In this document: piece after piece, positions 1 through 8,978 of the stretch
Layout of the letters: the number at the start of each line of letters is the position of its first letter
Position numbering within the stretch: the first letter of the stretch is position 1
Source: Actinomycetes bacterium
GTDB taxonomy: Bacteria > Actinomycetota > Acidimicrobiia > Spongiisociales > SHLN01
Assembly (NCBI GenBank): GCA_024638625.1
Contig: JAHEJY010000008.1
Location: forward strand, 1-42,903
Direction: 5' to 3'
Length of the DNA: 42,903 bases
The notes under the pieces: generated by a model
Told to the model about the DNA's origin: nothing
The model's input: only the letters and a program-made list of their open reading frames with translations
Databases searched by the model: none
Translations under genes and position numbers: made by a program

Positions 1-1011
1 GAGACCGGTCCCATCGAAGAACACCACATCACGCGTCGCAGCGTTGGCATCTTCGACATTGACCACATGGGTCAGGTCGCGGTGGCCGGGCCCGATGCAC
101 TCGCATTTCTCGAGCACATGGTGACCAGCAATATCGGCGAGCTCTTGGCCGGCCAATCGCGATACGGTCTCCTGCTGCGCGAGAACGGAGGCGTCGTCGA
201 CGATGTATTCGTCTATCGGCTCGACGACCATTACATGATCGTCATCAATGCCGACAATCGCGAAAAGGACATTGCTCACCTCCGTCGTCACGCAGAAGCC
301 TTTGACGTCGTCCTCGAGGATCGATCCGACGAGACATACATGTTGGCGGTGCAGGGACCCCGTGCAATCGAGCTTCTCGAGAAACTGACGGACCACAATA
401 TCTCTGAGATCGACCGGTTTGCGGCCGCGAATGTCGAACTTGTCGGGGTACCCACGGTGGTTGGACGAACCGGCTACACCGGCGAAGACGGTGTCGAGCT
501 CTACTTTGGCGACGAACATGCTCATCATGTCTGGACCTCACTCCTGGAAGCGGGATCCGAACACGACATCGAGACGGCGCCGATCGGCCTGGCCGCCCGT
601 GACAGCCTCCGTTTCGAACCGGGGTTCGCTCTGTACGGCCACGAGATCTCCGACGACATCAACCCGCTGGAGGCACGCCTGGCCTGGGCCATCGATTTCG
701 ACAAGGACTTCGTCGGTAAAGAGGCGCTCGAGCGTATCCAGGAGGAAGGAGTGACCAGGAAACTGATCACGTTCGTCCTCGAGGACAAGGGCGTCCCGCG
801 GGAGGGGTATCCGGTTCTGAATATGGATGGTGACCGGATCGGTCGGGTTGTCTCGGGCATGTATGCCCCGACCGCCGACGTTTATGCCGGCAACGCACTT
901 GTCGATGCGGCCTATTCAGGAGTCGATACACCGATCCAGATTGACATAAGAAACAAACCAAAGGCGGCGGTCGTCGTGAAGCGCCCCCTGTATCGTCCGG
1001 CATATCGCTAG
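1..1011 (+). CDS. gcvT: Aminomethyltransferase, glycine cleavage T-protein (5' partial)
   Basis: T-protein of the glycine cleavage system. It transfers the methylene carbon of aminomethyl-lipoyl-GcvH to tetrahydrofolate and releases ammonia. The reading frame is open from base 1: the codons before the ORF-track ATG at 67 encode a typical GcvT stretch (VGIFDIDHMGQ), so the true start lies upstream of the window and the ATG at 67 is internal. Visible motifs include GYTGEDGVELYF and the C-terminal barrel region (VVSGMYAP). About 336 residues are present, so only a few tens are missing. It is followed after 16 bases by gcvH, which has a strong ribosome binding site (AGGAGGAG). The family call is secure. 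Confidence 0.95.
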   Translation, partial: ETGPIEEHHITRRSVGIFDIDHMGQVAVAGPDALAFLEHMVTSNIGELLAGQSRYGLLLRENGGVVDDVFVYRLDDHYMIVINADNREKDIAHLRRHAEAFDVVLEDRSDETYMLAVQGPRAIELLEKLTDHNISEIDRFAAANVELVGVPTVVGRTGYTGEDGVELYFGDEHAHHVWTSLLEAGSEHDIETAPIGLAARDSLRFEPGFALYGHEISDDINPLEARLAWAIDFDKDFVGKEALERIQEEGVTRKLITFVLEDKGVPREGYPVLNMDGDRIGRVVSGMYAPTADVYAGNALVDAAYSGVDTPIQIDIRNKPKAAVVVKRPLYRPAYR

Positions 1012-1027
1012 CCAGGAGGAGGAGACC

Positions 1028-1411
1028 ATGGAACTCGACCAAAACGCCAGATACGCCGAGACCCACGAATGGGCGCGGCTGGAGGACGACCTGGTGGTGG
1101 TAGGCATCAGTGACCATGCCCAGGACAGCATGAGCGACATCGTCTATGTAGAACTACCCGAGATGGGCGACACCCTCGAAAAGGGTGAAGAATTCGGTGT
1201 CGTTGAATCGGCAAAAGCGGTAAGCGATGTATACATGCCGGTGGGTGGCGAGATAATCGAAGTCAACACCGGCCTGGACGCGAACCCCGAGAAGGTGAAC
1301 ATATCTCCTTACGGAGACGGTTGGATGATCAAGATCCGCCCGGATGACCCGGGCCAGCTAGACAGCCTGATGAGTCCGGAGGCATACGAATCTCATGCCA
1401 AAGAGGCGTGA
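1028..1411 (+). CDS. gcvH: Glycine cleavage system H protein
   Basis: Lipoyl carrier protein of the glycine cleavage complex. It shuttles the aminomethyl group from GcvP to GcvT and then to the dihydrolipoamide dehydrogenase. The 127-residue length is normal for the family. The lipoylation site is Lys63 in the context ESAKAVSDVY, and the N-terminal HEW motif is present. The start is fixed by AGGAGGAGACC just ahead of the ATG. It sits between gcvT and gcvP with short spacers, so the three genes are probably one transcript. No gcvL (lpd) is nearby; E3 must be encoded elsewhere, as is common. Confidence 0.97.
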   Translation: MELDQNARYAETHEWARLEDDLVVVGISDHAQDSMSDIVYVELPEMGDTLEKGEEFGVVESAKAVSDVYMPVGGEIIEVNTGLDANPEKVNISPYGDGWMIKIRPDDPGQLDSLMSPEAYESHAKEA

Positions 1412-1423
1412 AAGGAACAGCGG

Positions 1424-4222
1424 ATGAGCGCATTCGTCGATAGGCACGTAGGCCCCCGTCCGGGCGACGTCGAAACCATGCTTGGCATAGTCGGTGCTTC
1501 GTCCTTGGAAGAGCTCATCGGACAAACCATCCCGGCTGGCATTCGGCTGAAGGGCGAACTGGATCTACCGGAAGCGATGAGCGAATCTGAGGTTCTTGAT
1601 CATTTGTCTGACCTGGCCGGACTGAACCATGTGCAAAGGTCGTTCATCGGTATGGGTTACTACGACACGATCACCCCTACCGTCATTCTCCGCAACATCC
1701 TCGAGGATCCGGGTTGGTACACGGCATACACCCCGTATCAGGCAGAAGTCGCTCAGGGCCGTCTCGAGGCGCTTCTGAATTTCCAGACCATGGTCGCGGA
1801 CCTGACCGGACTCGACATCGCCAATGCATCATTGCTGGACGAGGCGACGGCAGCTGCCGAAGCCATGACCCTCGCCCGCCGGGTTCAGCCACGCAAATCG
1901 ACCGCCAATACCTTCTTTGTATCCGAGCTCTGCCATCCGCAAACGGTCGAAGTCGTCCGTACCCGCGCACGGCCCCTCGGGTATGACATCGTGGTCGGCG
2001 ACCACGCCACTTTCGACTTCACAGGCGATGTGTTCGGCGGATTGATCCAGTATCCCGCCACCGATGGATCGATTCGCGACTACGAAACCTTCACAGCATC
2101 GGCCCACGAGGTTGGTGCGATCGTAATTGTGGCCACGGATCTTCTCTCGCTGACCCTGTTGACCCCCCCGGGCGAATGGGGGGCTGATGTAGCCGTCGGA
2201 AACAGCCAACGATTCGGCGTGCCGATGGGGTTTGGTGGGCCACACGCCGCCTTCATGGCGATCCACGAAGACCATGTCAGATCGTTGCCAGGCCGGTTGA
2301 TAAGCGTGTCCAAAGACACTGAAGACGAACCGGCCCTGCGTATGGCACTCCAGACCAGAGAGCAGCACATTCGTCGTGACGCCGCCACGTCAAACATCTG
2401 TACCGCGCAGGTTCTACTGGCGGTGGTTGCATCGATGTATGCGGTTTATCACGGGCCGGACGGGCTCCGAGAGATCGCCCGGACAGTCCACGAACGCACG
2501 GTCAGGTTGGCTGCCGGTCTGGCAGCCACGGGCTACGAGCTCGGTTCAGAGCATTTCTTTGACACAATCACCATCTCAACAGATCAGGCCATCGAAGGGA
2601 TCCAGGCAGCGGCCGAACACGGAATGAACCTCCGTCTCATAGACGAAGAAACCGTTGGGATTTCCCTGGATGAGGCGACGACCGAAGACGACGTCGACGA
2701 ACTTCTCGCACTCTTCGGGGCCGAGGATCCCGATGACGTCGGATCACGTATCCCCCCGGCTCTGGAGCGGACGACGGACTTCATGACCCATCCGGTATTC
2801 CGGTCATACCAATCCGAGACAGAAATGCTGAGGTATATCAACCGTCTCAGAGCAAAGGATCTTTCTCTCGTTCATTCGATGATCCCCCTTGGCTCCTGCA
2901 CGATGAAGCTGAACGCAACCTCGGAAATGATCCCCATCACGTGGTCGGGGTTCGGGCGCATGCACCCGTTCGCTCCAGGCGACCAAAGCGAGGGCTACGA
3001 GATCTTGTTCTCCCATCTCGAGGAGTGGTTGGCAGAGATCACGGGGTTCGCCGGGGTTTCGCTGCAACCGAACGCCGGGTCGCAGGGCGAGTATGCAGGC
3101 TTGCTGGCTATTCGGCGCTTCCACGAGTCCCTGGGCGAAGGACACCGGACCATCTGTCTGATTCCGGCCTCAGCCCATGGGACCAACCCGGCCAGCGCCG
3201 TCATGGCAGGAATGGAAGTCGTCGTGGTGGCAACCGACGACGACGGCAACGTCGACCTGGGCGACTTGAAAACCAAAGCCGTGGAGTACTCGGACCGCCT
3301 GGGTGCTCTCATGATCACATACCCGAGTACCCACGGAGTGTTCGAAACAACAATCGTCCAGATTTGCGAAATCGTTCACGAAAACGGCGGCCAGGTCTAC
3401 CTCGACGGTGCCAATATGAATGCCCAGGTTGGCCTCAGCAGGCCCGGTGATTTTGGTGCTGACGTCTGCCATCTGAATCTGCACAAAACGTTCTGCATCC
3501 CCCATGGCGGCGGCGGGCCCGGGGTGGGTCCCATCGGCGTCGTCGAACACCTGATTCCGTTCCTGCCGGGTGATCCGCTGGAGCGGGGTTCCGGGGCGGT
3601 GGCAGCAGCCCGTTGGGGGAGCGCCTCGATTCTTCCCATCTCCTATGCGTATATCGCGATGATGGGGGCCGATGGGTTGAAGAGGGCTAGCGAGCTGGCA
3701 ATTCTGAACGCCAACTACATCGCAGCGCGCCTCGAAGAGCACTTCCCCGTGTTGTATCGAGGGGCCGAGCAACGGGTCGCCCACGAGTGCATTATCGACG
3801 TCCGACCTCTGAAACAGGTGGCCTCCGCAGAGGACATCGCCAAACGACTGATGGATTATGGATTTCACGCCCCGACCATGTCCTGGCCGGTCCCCGGCAC
3901 CCTGATGATCGAGCCGACCGAGTCGGAATCGCTAGCCGAAATCGACCGTTTTTGTGACTCCATGATTTCCATTCGTGAAGAGATCCGGCAAATCGAGGAC
4001 GGACAGGCCGACCCGGAGGACAATGTCTTGCACAACGCACCCCACACCGCAGCACAGGTCACGAGCGACGCATGGAGCCACCCCTATTCGCGTCGACAAG
4101 CGGCCTATCCGGCGCCGTGGCTGGCCGGCTCCAAATTCTGGCCGGCGGTGAGCAGGATTGACAACGCGTTTGGTGACCGCAACCTGTTCTGCGAATGCGT
4201 GCCGGTTGAGGCCTACCGATAG
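1424..4222 (+). CDS. gcvP: Glycine dehydrogenase (decarboxylating), P-protein
   Basis: PLP-dependent glycine decarboxylase of the cleavage system, in the fused form that carries both the GcvPA-like N-terminal half and the GcvPB-like C-terminal half (932 residues, slightly shorter than the usual ~950). The N-terminus [14 protein letters not shown] is characteristic. The PLP Schiff-base lysine is Lys688 in [16 protein letters not shown], and the glycine-rich stretch after it is intact. The ATG follows AAGGA and lies 12 bases after gcvH. The gcvT-H-P order indicates one-carbon supply to folate or glycine catabolism. I see no glycine riboswitch, but the operon start is outside the window. Confidence 0.97.
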   Translation: MSAFVDRHVGPRPGDVETMLGIVGASSLEELIGQTIPAGIRLKGELDLPEAMSESEVLDHLSDLAGLNHVQRSFIGMGYYDTITPTVILRNILEDPGWYTAYTPYQAEVAQGRLEALLNFQTMVADLTGLDIANASLLDEATAAAEAMTLARRVQPRKSTANTFFVSELCHPQTVEVVRTRARPLGYDIVVGDHATFDFTGDVFGGLIQYPATDGSIRDYETFTASAHEVGAIVIVATDLLSLTLLTPPGEWGADVAVGNSQRFGVPMGFGGPHAAFMAIHEDHVRSLPGRLISVSKDTEDEPALRMALQTREQHIRRDAATSNICTAQVLLAVVASMYAVYHGPDGLREIARTVHERTVRLAAGLAATGYELGSEHFFDTITISTDQAIEGIQAAAEHGMNLRLIDEETVGISLDEATTEDDVDELLALFGAEDPDDVGSRIPPALERTTDFMTHPVFRSYQSETEMLRYINRLRAKDLSLVHSMIPLGSCTMKLNATSEMIPITWSGFGRMHPFAPGDQSEGYEILFSHLEEWLAEITGFAGVSLQPNAGSQGEYAGLLAIRRFHESLGEGHRTICLIPASAHGTNPASAVMAGMEVVVVATDDDGNVDLGDLKTKAVEYSDRLGALMITYPSTHGVFETTIVQICEIVHENGGQVYLDGANMNAQVGLSRPGDFGADVCHLNLHKTFCIPHGGGGPGVGPIGVVEHLIPFLPGDPLERGSGAVAAARWGSASILPISYAYIAMMGADGLKRASELAILNANYIAARLEEHFPVLYRGAEQRVAHECIIDVRPLKQVASAEDIAKRLMDYGFHAPTMSWPVPGTLMIEPTESESLAEIDRFCDSMISIREEIRQIEDGQADPEDNVLHNAPHTAAQVTSDAWSHPYSRRQAAYPAPWLAGSKFWPAVSRIDNAFGDRNLFCECVPVEAYR

Positions 4223-4287
4223 CGAACAAGCGCCCGAAGTGCTCTCGAGCTGCTTGGATGGATTGGAATGCGACAAGGGAGGCCACT

Positions 4288-4635
4288 ATGTCGGAAAATT
4301 TCGAAGGATCCCGGAACATGATGATCAAGGTTCGGGAACTTCTCACGGTCGAACGCATCGTCGGTGAACCGATTCGTGAGGGGGGCGTGACCATGATCCC
4401 GGTTGTTTCGATACGGGGTGCAGGCGGCTTCGGTGGAGGCCGGGGCACCAGCTCAGATAATGAGTCGGGTTACGGAGAAGGCGGCGGGTTCGCAATCAAT
4501 GGCCGATCCGTAGGAATGTACGTCCTCAAAGACGGCTCTCTGGAGTGGCAGCCCGCTATCGACTACACGCGTATGTTCGTCGTGAGCTGTGCGGCCATCG
4601 TTGCGATCTCGTTGCTCAGGTGGCTCAGGGATTGA
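4288..4635 (+). CDS. GerW/YtfJ-like protein with C-terminal membrane segment
   Basis: A 115-residue protein resembling the GerW (YtfJ) family, known from spore germination in Firmicutes but widespread in non-sporulating actinobacteria, where its role is unclear. Visible features: an early segment VRELLTVERIVGEPI, a core VTMIPVVSIRGAGGFGGG, a glycine/serine-rich loop, a conserved-looking GGGFAINGRSVGMYV strand, and a C-terminal hydrophobic helix (MFVVSCAAIVAISLLRWL) that should anchor it in the membrane. I start it at the ATG at 4288 rather than the ORF-track 4258, because AAGGGAGG lies just upstream. It is 65 bases from gcvP on the same strand and may be cotranscribed. The family assignment is by pattern only. 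Confidence 0.75.
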   Translation: MSENFEGSRNMMIKVRELLTVERIVGEPIREGGVTMIPVVSIRGAGGFGGGRGTSSDNESGYGEGGGFAINGRSVGMYVLKDGSLEWQPAIDYTRMFVVSCAAIVAISLLRWLRD

Positions 4636-4660
4636 CACGAGCCCATCGGAAGGAGAGCCG

Positions 4661-5047
4661 GTGAAGACAGGTGGCTGCCTTTGTGGAGGCGTTCGGTATC
4701 AGACGACGGGTCACCTACGCGACATCACGATGTGTCATTGCAACATGTGTCGAACCCAGACCGGGCTCTACTACGCCGCAACAGAATCTGCGCTCGATGA
4801 TTTTGAGCTGACGTCCCAGGAGAGCCTGGCCTGGTACGTCTCTTCAGAGTGGGCGCAGCGGGGCTTCTGCGATCGCTGCGGGACGGCGCTGTTCTGGCGA
4901 GCGAACGATGGCGATGCGATCAGCATTCTCGTCGGCAGCTTCGACGAGGATCCCGAACTCGTGGTCGGCAAGCAGATCTTCACGAAATACAAGGGCAAGT
5001 TCTACGACCTCATCGAGGGCGTCCCCACGCTCGACGAGGGCCGATGA
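4661..5047 (+). CDS. GFA-family (CENP-V fold) zinc protein
   Basis: About 128 residues with the cysteine layout of the GFA/CENP-V fold: GGCLCGGVRY at the N-terminus, then CHCNMCR, and FCDRCGTALFW near residue 70. These cysteines bind structural and catalytic zinc in the family. Members were named for glutathione-dependent formaldehyde activation, but most, including this one, have no established substrate. The start is GTG at 4661, preceded by AAGGAGA; the ORF-track start at 4589 would overlap the previous gene and has no ribosome binding site. It is on the same strand as the gcv genes, and a formaldehyde or one-carbon link is conceivable but unproven. Confidence 0.85.
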   Translation: MKTGGCLCGGVRYQTTGHLRDITMCHCNMCRTQTGLYYAATESALDDFELTSQESLAWYVSSEWAQRGFCDRCGTALFWRANDGDAISILVGSFDEDPELVVGKQIFTKYKGKFYDLIEGVPTLDEGR

Positions 5048-5070
5048 CGATTTCCCAGGATTTCAAAAAC

Positions 5071-5092
5071 CTATCGCGATATATCGCGATAG
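5071..5092. promoter_or_regulatory. Perfect 22-bp palindrome, likely PadR operator
   Basis: CTATCGCGATATATCGCGAT followed by AG reads identically on both strands. It lies 60 bases ahead of the padR start and just upstream of a TATACT (5097-5102) that could serve as a -10 box, so a bound dimer would cover the -35/spacer region. TATCGCGATA-type sites are the kind expected for PadR regulators, most simply for autorepression. The palindrome is seen directly; the binding protein is inferred. Confidence 0.75.
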
Positions 5093-5151
5093 TTCGTATA
5101 CTCTGAACCTGAGAGCTTGCAATGCTGCAAGCGTCACCGAAGGGAGCACAG

Positions 5152-5775
5152 ATGCCGGCTTATGCACAGCATCCAGAGTGGGATATCGCCCAGTTCATAA
5201 GAGAAGTCATCGATGCAGCAGGAAGGGTGAACATGTCCGGCCAGTGGCAGAACAAAGGCCGCCGGAGGGGGATGTTCGGCCCCGGGTGGGTCATGGGCGG
5301 CCCTGCTGGACCTGGCCCCTGGGGCGCCGGCCCCAAAGTCGGACGTGGCGACGTCCGACTCGCCATCTTGTTTTTGCTCGCCGAAGAGCCCATGCATGGA
5401 TATCAGATGATGCAGGAACTCTCGGAGCGGAGCGGAGGCATGTGGCGGCCCAGCCCTGGCTCTGTCTATCCAACCCTGCAACAACTCGAGGATGAGGGGC
5501 TCATCGAAGCTCAAGAGACGGCAGGAAAGAGGGTGTTCGCGCTGACCGATAGCGGCCGCGATTATCTCGAGAACCAGGATGAACCAGCCCCGTGGGAACA
5601 GTTCCATGCAGGTTCCCACGACCACTTCGTCGGGCTGAGGGATGCGGCGTTCCAGCTTGGGGCCGCTCTCATTCAAGTGGCTACGACAGGTGACGAGAAC
5701 CAGGTTGCCGCCGCAAAAGACATCGTTGCCGATGCGAAGTCGAAAGTGTACGAGATCCTGAAGGACAACGGTTAG
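5152..5775 (+). CDS. PadR family transcriptional regulator
   Basis: A 207-residue winged-helix regulator. An N-terminal glycine/proline-rich stretch (MFGPGWVMGGPAGPGP) precedes the PadR domain, which shows the signature MHGYQMMQELSER followed by SPGSVYPTLQQLEDEGLIEA and a wing KRVFALTDSGR. The C-terminal part is helical and probably dimerises. I choose ATG 5152, with GAAGGGAG upstream, over the ORF-track ATG at 5122. The perfect palindrome at 5071-5092 suggests autoregulation. No adjacent transporter or enzyme is an obvious second target; the next gene is convergent and their stop codons overlap. The ligand is unknown. Confidence 0.93.
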   Translation: MPAYAQHPEWDIAQFIREVIDAAGRVNMSGQWQNKGRRRGMFGPGWVMGGPAGPGPWGAGPKVGRGDVRLAILFLLAEEPMHGYQMMQELSERSGGMWRPSPGSVYPTLQQLEDEGLIEAQETAGKRVFALTDSGRDYLENQDEPAPWEQFHAGSHDHFVGLRDAAFQLGAALIQVATTGDENQVAAAKDIVADAKSKVYEILKDNG

Positions 5776-6332
5776 GCCGCAGCCGCCACAGCCAGACGCC
5801 TGGCAGCGACCATAGGGGCTGCCAGCTCAATCGTCATACCGTCTGCGGCGGTAATCCGGATCAGGCTTCCGTCGAGAAACCAGCCGTCCTCGATGACGAG
5901 CGCAGCCGGGTCGAGAAAGGTCCTGGTCTGTCTCTTCGAGCCGACAGCTCCCACCAGACTCACGCTGCCGCTCCCCTGTAGAACAACAATGGGGTGTAAG
6001 AGCCAGACACCCGATTCACGCTGTACTGCCACCCACCGGGATAGAGCCTGCACGCCGGTCGGCAGCACCACAACGAGAAACAACAGAAGTACCCGGGTCA
6101 CGCCGCTTGCTGTCGCAACCCCACTCGTCACGGCGAACCCGATGATTGCCAAGAAGGTAAGCAGGAGGCTGAACGTGACCTTGTAGTGCCGGAAACCACC
6201 GCGGGCGACAGCGGGTGACCACGCGACTACATCCGAGAAATCGACTGCGAGCCGGTTATTGCCTTGCTGCGGCGTCACGCCGCAGAGGGCTAGCGAAGAG
6301 AGCCATTCCACTCGATGTCTTCGGCACGACAT
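5772..6332 (-). CDS. Hypothetical membrane protein (two helices)
   Basis: I do not recognise this 186-residue protein. It has two adjacent hydrophobic helices (VTFSLLLTFLAIIGFAVTSG and VLLLFLVVVLPTGVQAL) preceded by about 45 residues, and a C-terminal soluble part of short beta-like strands (VWLLHPIVVLQG, IRITAADGMTIELAAPM), somewhat like a membrane-anchored PH-type module. The start is uncertain: the ATG at 6332 has no ribosome binding site, and an internal GTG near residue 19 is possible. It begins 12 bases after the hydrolase stop codon, so it is probably the last gene of the metY-metX operon. Its stop codon overlaps that of the convergent padR. Confidence 0.7.
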   Translation of the reverse strand: MSCRRHRVEWLSSLALCGVTPQQGNNRLAVDFSDVVAWSPAVARGGFRHYKVTFSLLLTFLAIIGFAVTSGVATASGVTRVLLLFLVVVLPTGVQALSRWVAVQRESGVWLLHPIVVLQGSGSVSLVGAVGSKRQTRTFLDPAALVIEDGWFLDGSLIRITAADGMTIELAAPMVAARRLAVAAAA

Positions 6333-6344
6333 CGAAAAACACGA

Positions 6345-7157
6345 CTAACGATCCAACCACTCGCCGACCGCATCGAGCAGCGCCTCTGGTGCATCTTCCA
6401 TGATCAAATGACCGGCTCCCTCGATGACCTCTAGCGATGAACCAGCGATCAAACCAGCGAGCTTCTCGCCGTGAGCTACCGGGAGCCATGCGTCTGCTGA
6501 GCCCCAAATGATCTTGGTCGGTACCGCAATCTCGTGGTATCGATGCTCAACTTCGTCCGTGAAGGCCTCATCGGCCTGAGCAATTTGGCGATAAAAGGCC
6601 GCCTGACCGATTGCGCCCCGCCAGGGCGCGATAAGCGGATCGAGGACTTCCGGGGCCAGACCGACTCCGCTTGCTCCTTGAATATATTCGGCCACGAGGG
6701 CCTCATGGAGACGTTCCGGGAGCTGCTCAAACACCTCAGAGTTCGTCCCCACCAATCGGAAAAAGGGAGAGCCCCACGGCCGAATCGCGACGACGTCTAT
6801 CAAGCACATCGAAGAAAGGGCAACCGTGTCGAGCACATGAGATCGGAGCGCAACGGCACCACCGATGTCATGGGCAACAATGTCAGGCGACGACAGGCCC
6901 CAGTTCCGTGTCAAGGCCGTGAGGATGGTGCTTTGGACGGCCAACGAAACATCTGCAGCCGGCATGTCGGACTGACCGTATCCCAGCATGTCCCAAACAA
7001 ACACAGTGTGGTCATTGGCCAGCTTCTCGATCGCTCGCCGCCACACAAAACTCGACCACGGTGTCCCGTGGCACAGCACAACGGGTGAACCTTGACCGTA
7101 CCGTCCCCACCTGACAGCGTGTCCGTTCCAATCGTATGACTCCGGCAGGTCGACCAT
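6345..7157 (-). CDS. Alpha/beta hydrolase with Asp nucleophile (dehalogenase/epoxide hydrolase-like)
   Basis: A 270-residue alpha/beta hydrolase. The nucleophile elbow reads AHDIGG, placing Asp97 rather than serine at the catalytic position; this is the pattern of haloalkane and fluoroacetate dehalogenases and epoxide hydrolases, which form an alkyl-enzyme ester. The oxyanion-hole strand is LCHGTPWSS, the acid is probably in WGSADAWLP and the general base is His in GAGHLIMED. I start it at the ATG at 7157 (MVDLPESYDW), because the ORF-track start at 7307 runs deep into the upstream kinase gene. It lies 8 bases after udk. Substrate unknown; its place in a methionine operon does not predict one. 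Confidence 0.88.
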   Translation of the reverse strand: MVDLPESYDWNGHAVRWGRYGQGSPVVLCHGTPWSSFVWRRAIEKLANDHTVFVWDMLGYGQSDMPAADVSLAVQSTILTALTRNWGLSSPDIVAHDIGGAVALRSHVLDTVALSSMCLIDVVAIRPWGSPFFRLVGTNSEVFEQLPERLHEALVAEYIQGASGVGLAPEVLDPLIAPWRGAIGQAAFYRQIAQADEAFTDEVEHRYHEIAVPTKIIWGSADAWLPVAHGEKLAGLIAGSSLEVIEGAGHLIMEDAPEALLDAVGEWLDR

Positions 7158-7165
7158 AACCCGCT

Positions 7166-7804
7166 TCAGGCTCGAGAAACGTCGCGGATCATGCGAATGA
7201 CGGTTCCGACGCCGGCCTCGCTGTATCCATCGGGCAGAATCAAGTCGGCGTAGCGCTTCGACGGTTCCACGAATTGAAGATGCATTGGTCTCACCATGGT
7301 CTCCCATTGGTTGAGCACGGTTTCGACCGTCCGGCCACGATCGGCGACATCACGTCGCAGGCGCCGCATGAGACGAACGTCCGATTCGGTATCGACGAAG
7401 ATTTTAAGATCCATCTGGTTTCTCAAGAGCTGATCGGACAGCACGAGAATCCCCTCGAGCACCACCACTGGCTTCGCGTCGAGAACCGTGACCGCATCTG
7501 TCCGTACATGGTGCGCAAAGTCATACACCGGAACGTCGACGCTCTTTCCCGACTTCAGTGCGGAGAGGTGCTCGATCAACAGCTCGGTCTCCAGGGAGTC
7601 GGGATGATCGAAGTTGACTTTGATCCGTTCCTCGAAGGCGATATCCGTCAGATCCCGATAGTAGGCATCGTGCGCCACCCAGCCGACCTGCTGTGGATTC
7701 AAAGCATCGATGATCGCCTCGGCCACCGTTGTCTTGCCAGATCCCGAGCCACCGGCGACGCCAACGATGACCGACCTACCGGACGGCGGCCATTCCGGCA
7801 TCAC
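7166..7804 (-). CDS. udk: Uridine kinase
   Basis: P-loop kinase of the uridine kinase/phosphoribulokinase family that phosphorylates uridine and cytidine to UMP and CMP in pyrimidine salvage. Walker A is GGSGSGKT (residues 18-25). It continues with WVAHDAYYRDLTD, FDHPDSLETELL, the substrate-region VPVYDFAHHVRTD and VVLEGILVL, all typical. At 212 residues it matches the family. The start is GTG 7804 or ATG 7801; either way it overlaps the metX stop codon, so translation is probably coupled. In a methionine operon it may simply be a passenger gene. Confidence 0.92.
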   Translation of the reverse strand: MMPEWPPSGRSVIVGVAGGSGSGKTTVAEAIIDALNPQQVGWVAHDAYYRDLTDIAFEERIKVNFDHPDSLETELLIEHLSALKSGKSVDVPVYDFAHHVRTDAVTVLDAKPVVVLEGILVLSDQLLRNQMDLKIFVDTESDVRLMRRLRRDVADRGRTVETVLNQWETMVRPMHLQFVEPSKRYADLILPDGYSEAGVGTVIRMIRDVSRA

Positions 7805-8937
7805 GGCCTGCTCAAGAATTCTCGGAGGTACGGGGTGTAGAGGGGGGCATCGAGCAGAAACGAATCATGGCCCTTATCTGATGAGATGTGGACCTGCTCG
7901 GCGCTCACTCCGGCTTCGGCCAAGGTACCCACCATCTTGTCTTGTTCTTCGGGGTAGAAACAAACGTCGCTGTCCACCGTGAAGACGAGGAATCGCTGGT
8001 CCTTACAACTGCGGAGAAGTTCGATCTCATCGATTGCGTCGACCGGCCCGAGCAAGTCGAAAGTCTCCCAGGCGTCGATGATGCGTAAGAACGTGTTGGC
8101 GTCGAAGCGCTTGATGAACTTCTGTCCCTGGTGCCACATATAGGACTCGACGGGGTATTCGATATGAACGTGCTCGGGAAGATCGACGGTCGGAACGATC
8201 TCGCGACGCGCCCGGTATTCCATACCCTTTAGAGACACGAACGTCTTGTGCTGAATCATCCGTGCCAGAGCAAGACCCTTATCCGGAGATGGCCCGTCGT
8301 AATAATCACCTCCGTTGAAGTGCTCGTCATTGACGATGGCCGTGATTTGTTCGAAATTGTGGAGGTGCTGGAGTGACGTGACCTCGATTCCTGAAGCAAT
8401 CGGAATGACCCGATCTACCCGATCGGGATATCGGGTCGCGAGGCTGAGGCACATGTAGCCGCCGACGGAACCGCCGGTTACTGCATGGAGTTTCTCGATA
8501 CCCAGATGATCCAGCACACGCATCTGGACGTCGACCATGTCGCACAAGCTCACCCTTGGAAACGAGCTCCCGTAGCGCCTCCCGGTTTCAGGATTGATGG
8601 ATGAAGGTCCGGTCGATCCGTAGCACCCTCCAACGAAGTTGATGGCAATCACGGCAAAATCGTTGGTATCCAGGGCTCGACCAGGGCCTATGAACGAGTC
8701 CCACCACCCACGCTGGCATTCCTCGTTCCATCGGTAGGCACCTTCGACGGATTCGGTGAAGCCGGCGGCATGGTGGCTGCCGGTCAAGGCATGAAAGATG
8801 AGAATCGCGTTGCTTTTATCCTGGTTGAGCTCACCGTACATCTCGTAGGCGTTGGTCACAGACGGAAGCGTTGCTCCGCTGCGCAACGTCACGGGACCGT
8901 CGATCGTATGGAAACGGGTTTCGGTTGGCATCAGCAT
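7801..8937 (-). CDS. metX: Homoserine O-acetyltransferase (MetX family)
   Basis: Alpha/beta-hydrolase-fold acyltransferase that activates homoserine, giving O-acetylhomoserine for direct sulfhydrylation by MetY. It has 378 residues. Motifs: HALTGSHHAAG, GPGRALDTNDFAVIAIN, the loop GCYGSTGPSSINP, the nucleophile Ser157 in GGSVGG, the Asp in VDSDVCFYPEEQ and the His in SDKGHDSF. The family also contains O-succinyltransferases, and I cannot settle acyl donor specificity by eye. The start could be 8937 or 8931; neither has a good ribosome binding site. It lies downstream of metY in the same operon, with one hydrolase gene between them. Confidence 0.94.
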   Translation of the reverse strand: MLMPTETRFHTIDGPVTLRSGATLPSVTNAYEMYGELNQDKSNAILIFHALTGSHHAAGFTESVEGAYRWNEECQRGWWDSFIGPGRALDTNDFAVIAINFVGGCYGSTGPSSINPETGRRYGSSFPRVSLCDMVDVQMRVLDHLGIEKLHAVTGGSVGGYMCLSLATRYPDRVDRVIPIASGIEVTSLQHLHNFEQITAIVNDEHFNGGDYYDGPSPDKGLALARMIQHKTFVSLKGMEYRARREIVPTVDLPEHVHIEYPVESYMWHQGQKFIKRFDANTFLRIIDAWETFDLLGPVDAIDEIELLRSCKDQRFLVFTVDSDVCFYPEEQDKMVGTLAEAGVSAEQVHISSDKGHDSFLLDAPLYTPYLREFLSRP

Positions 8938-8978
8938 GCGTGCGAAATACTTACTTGTTGACCTTCAAAAGGCAACCT

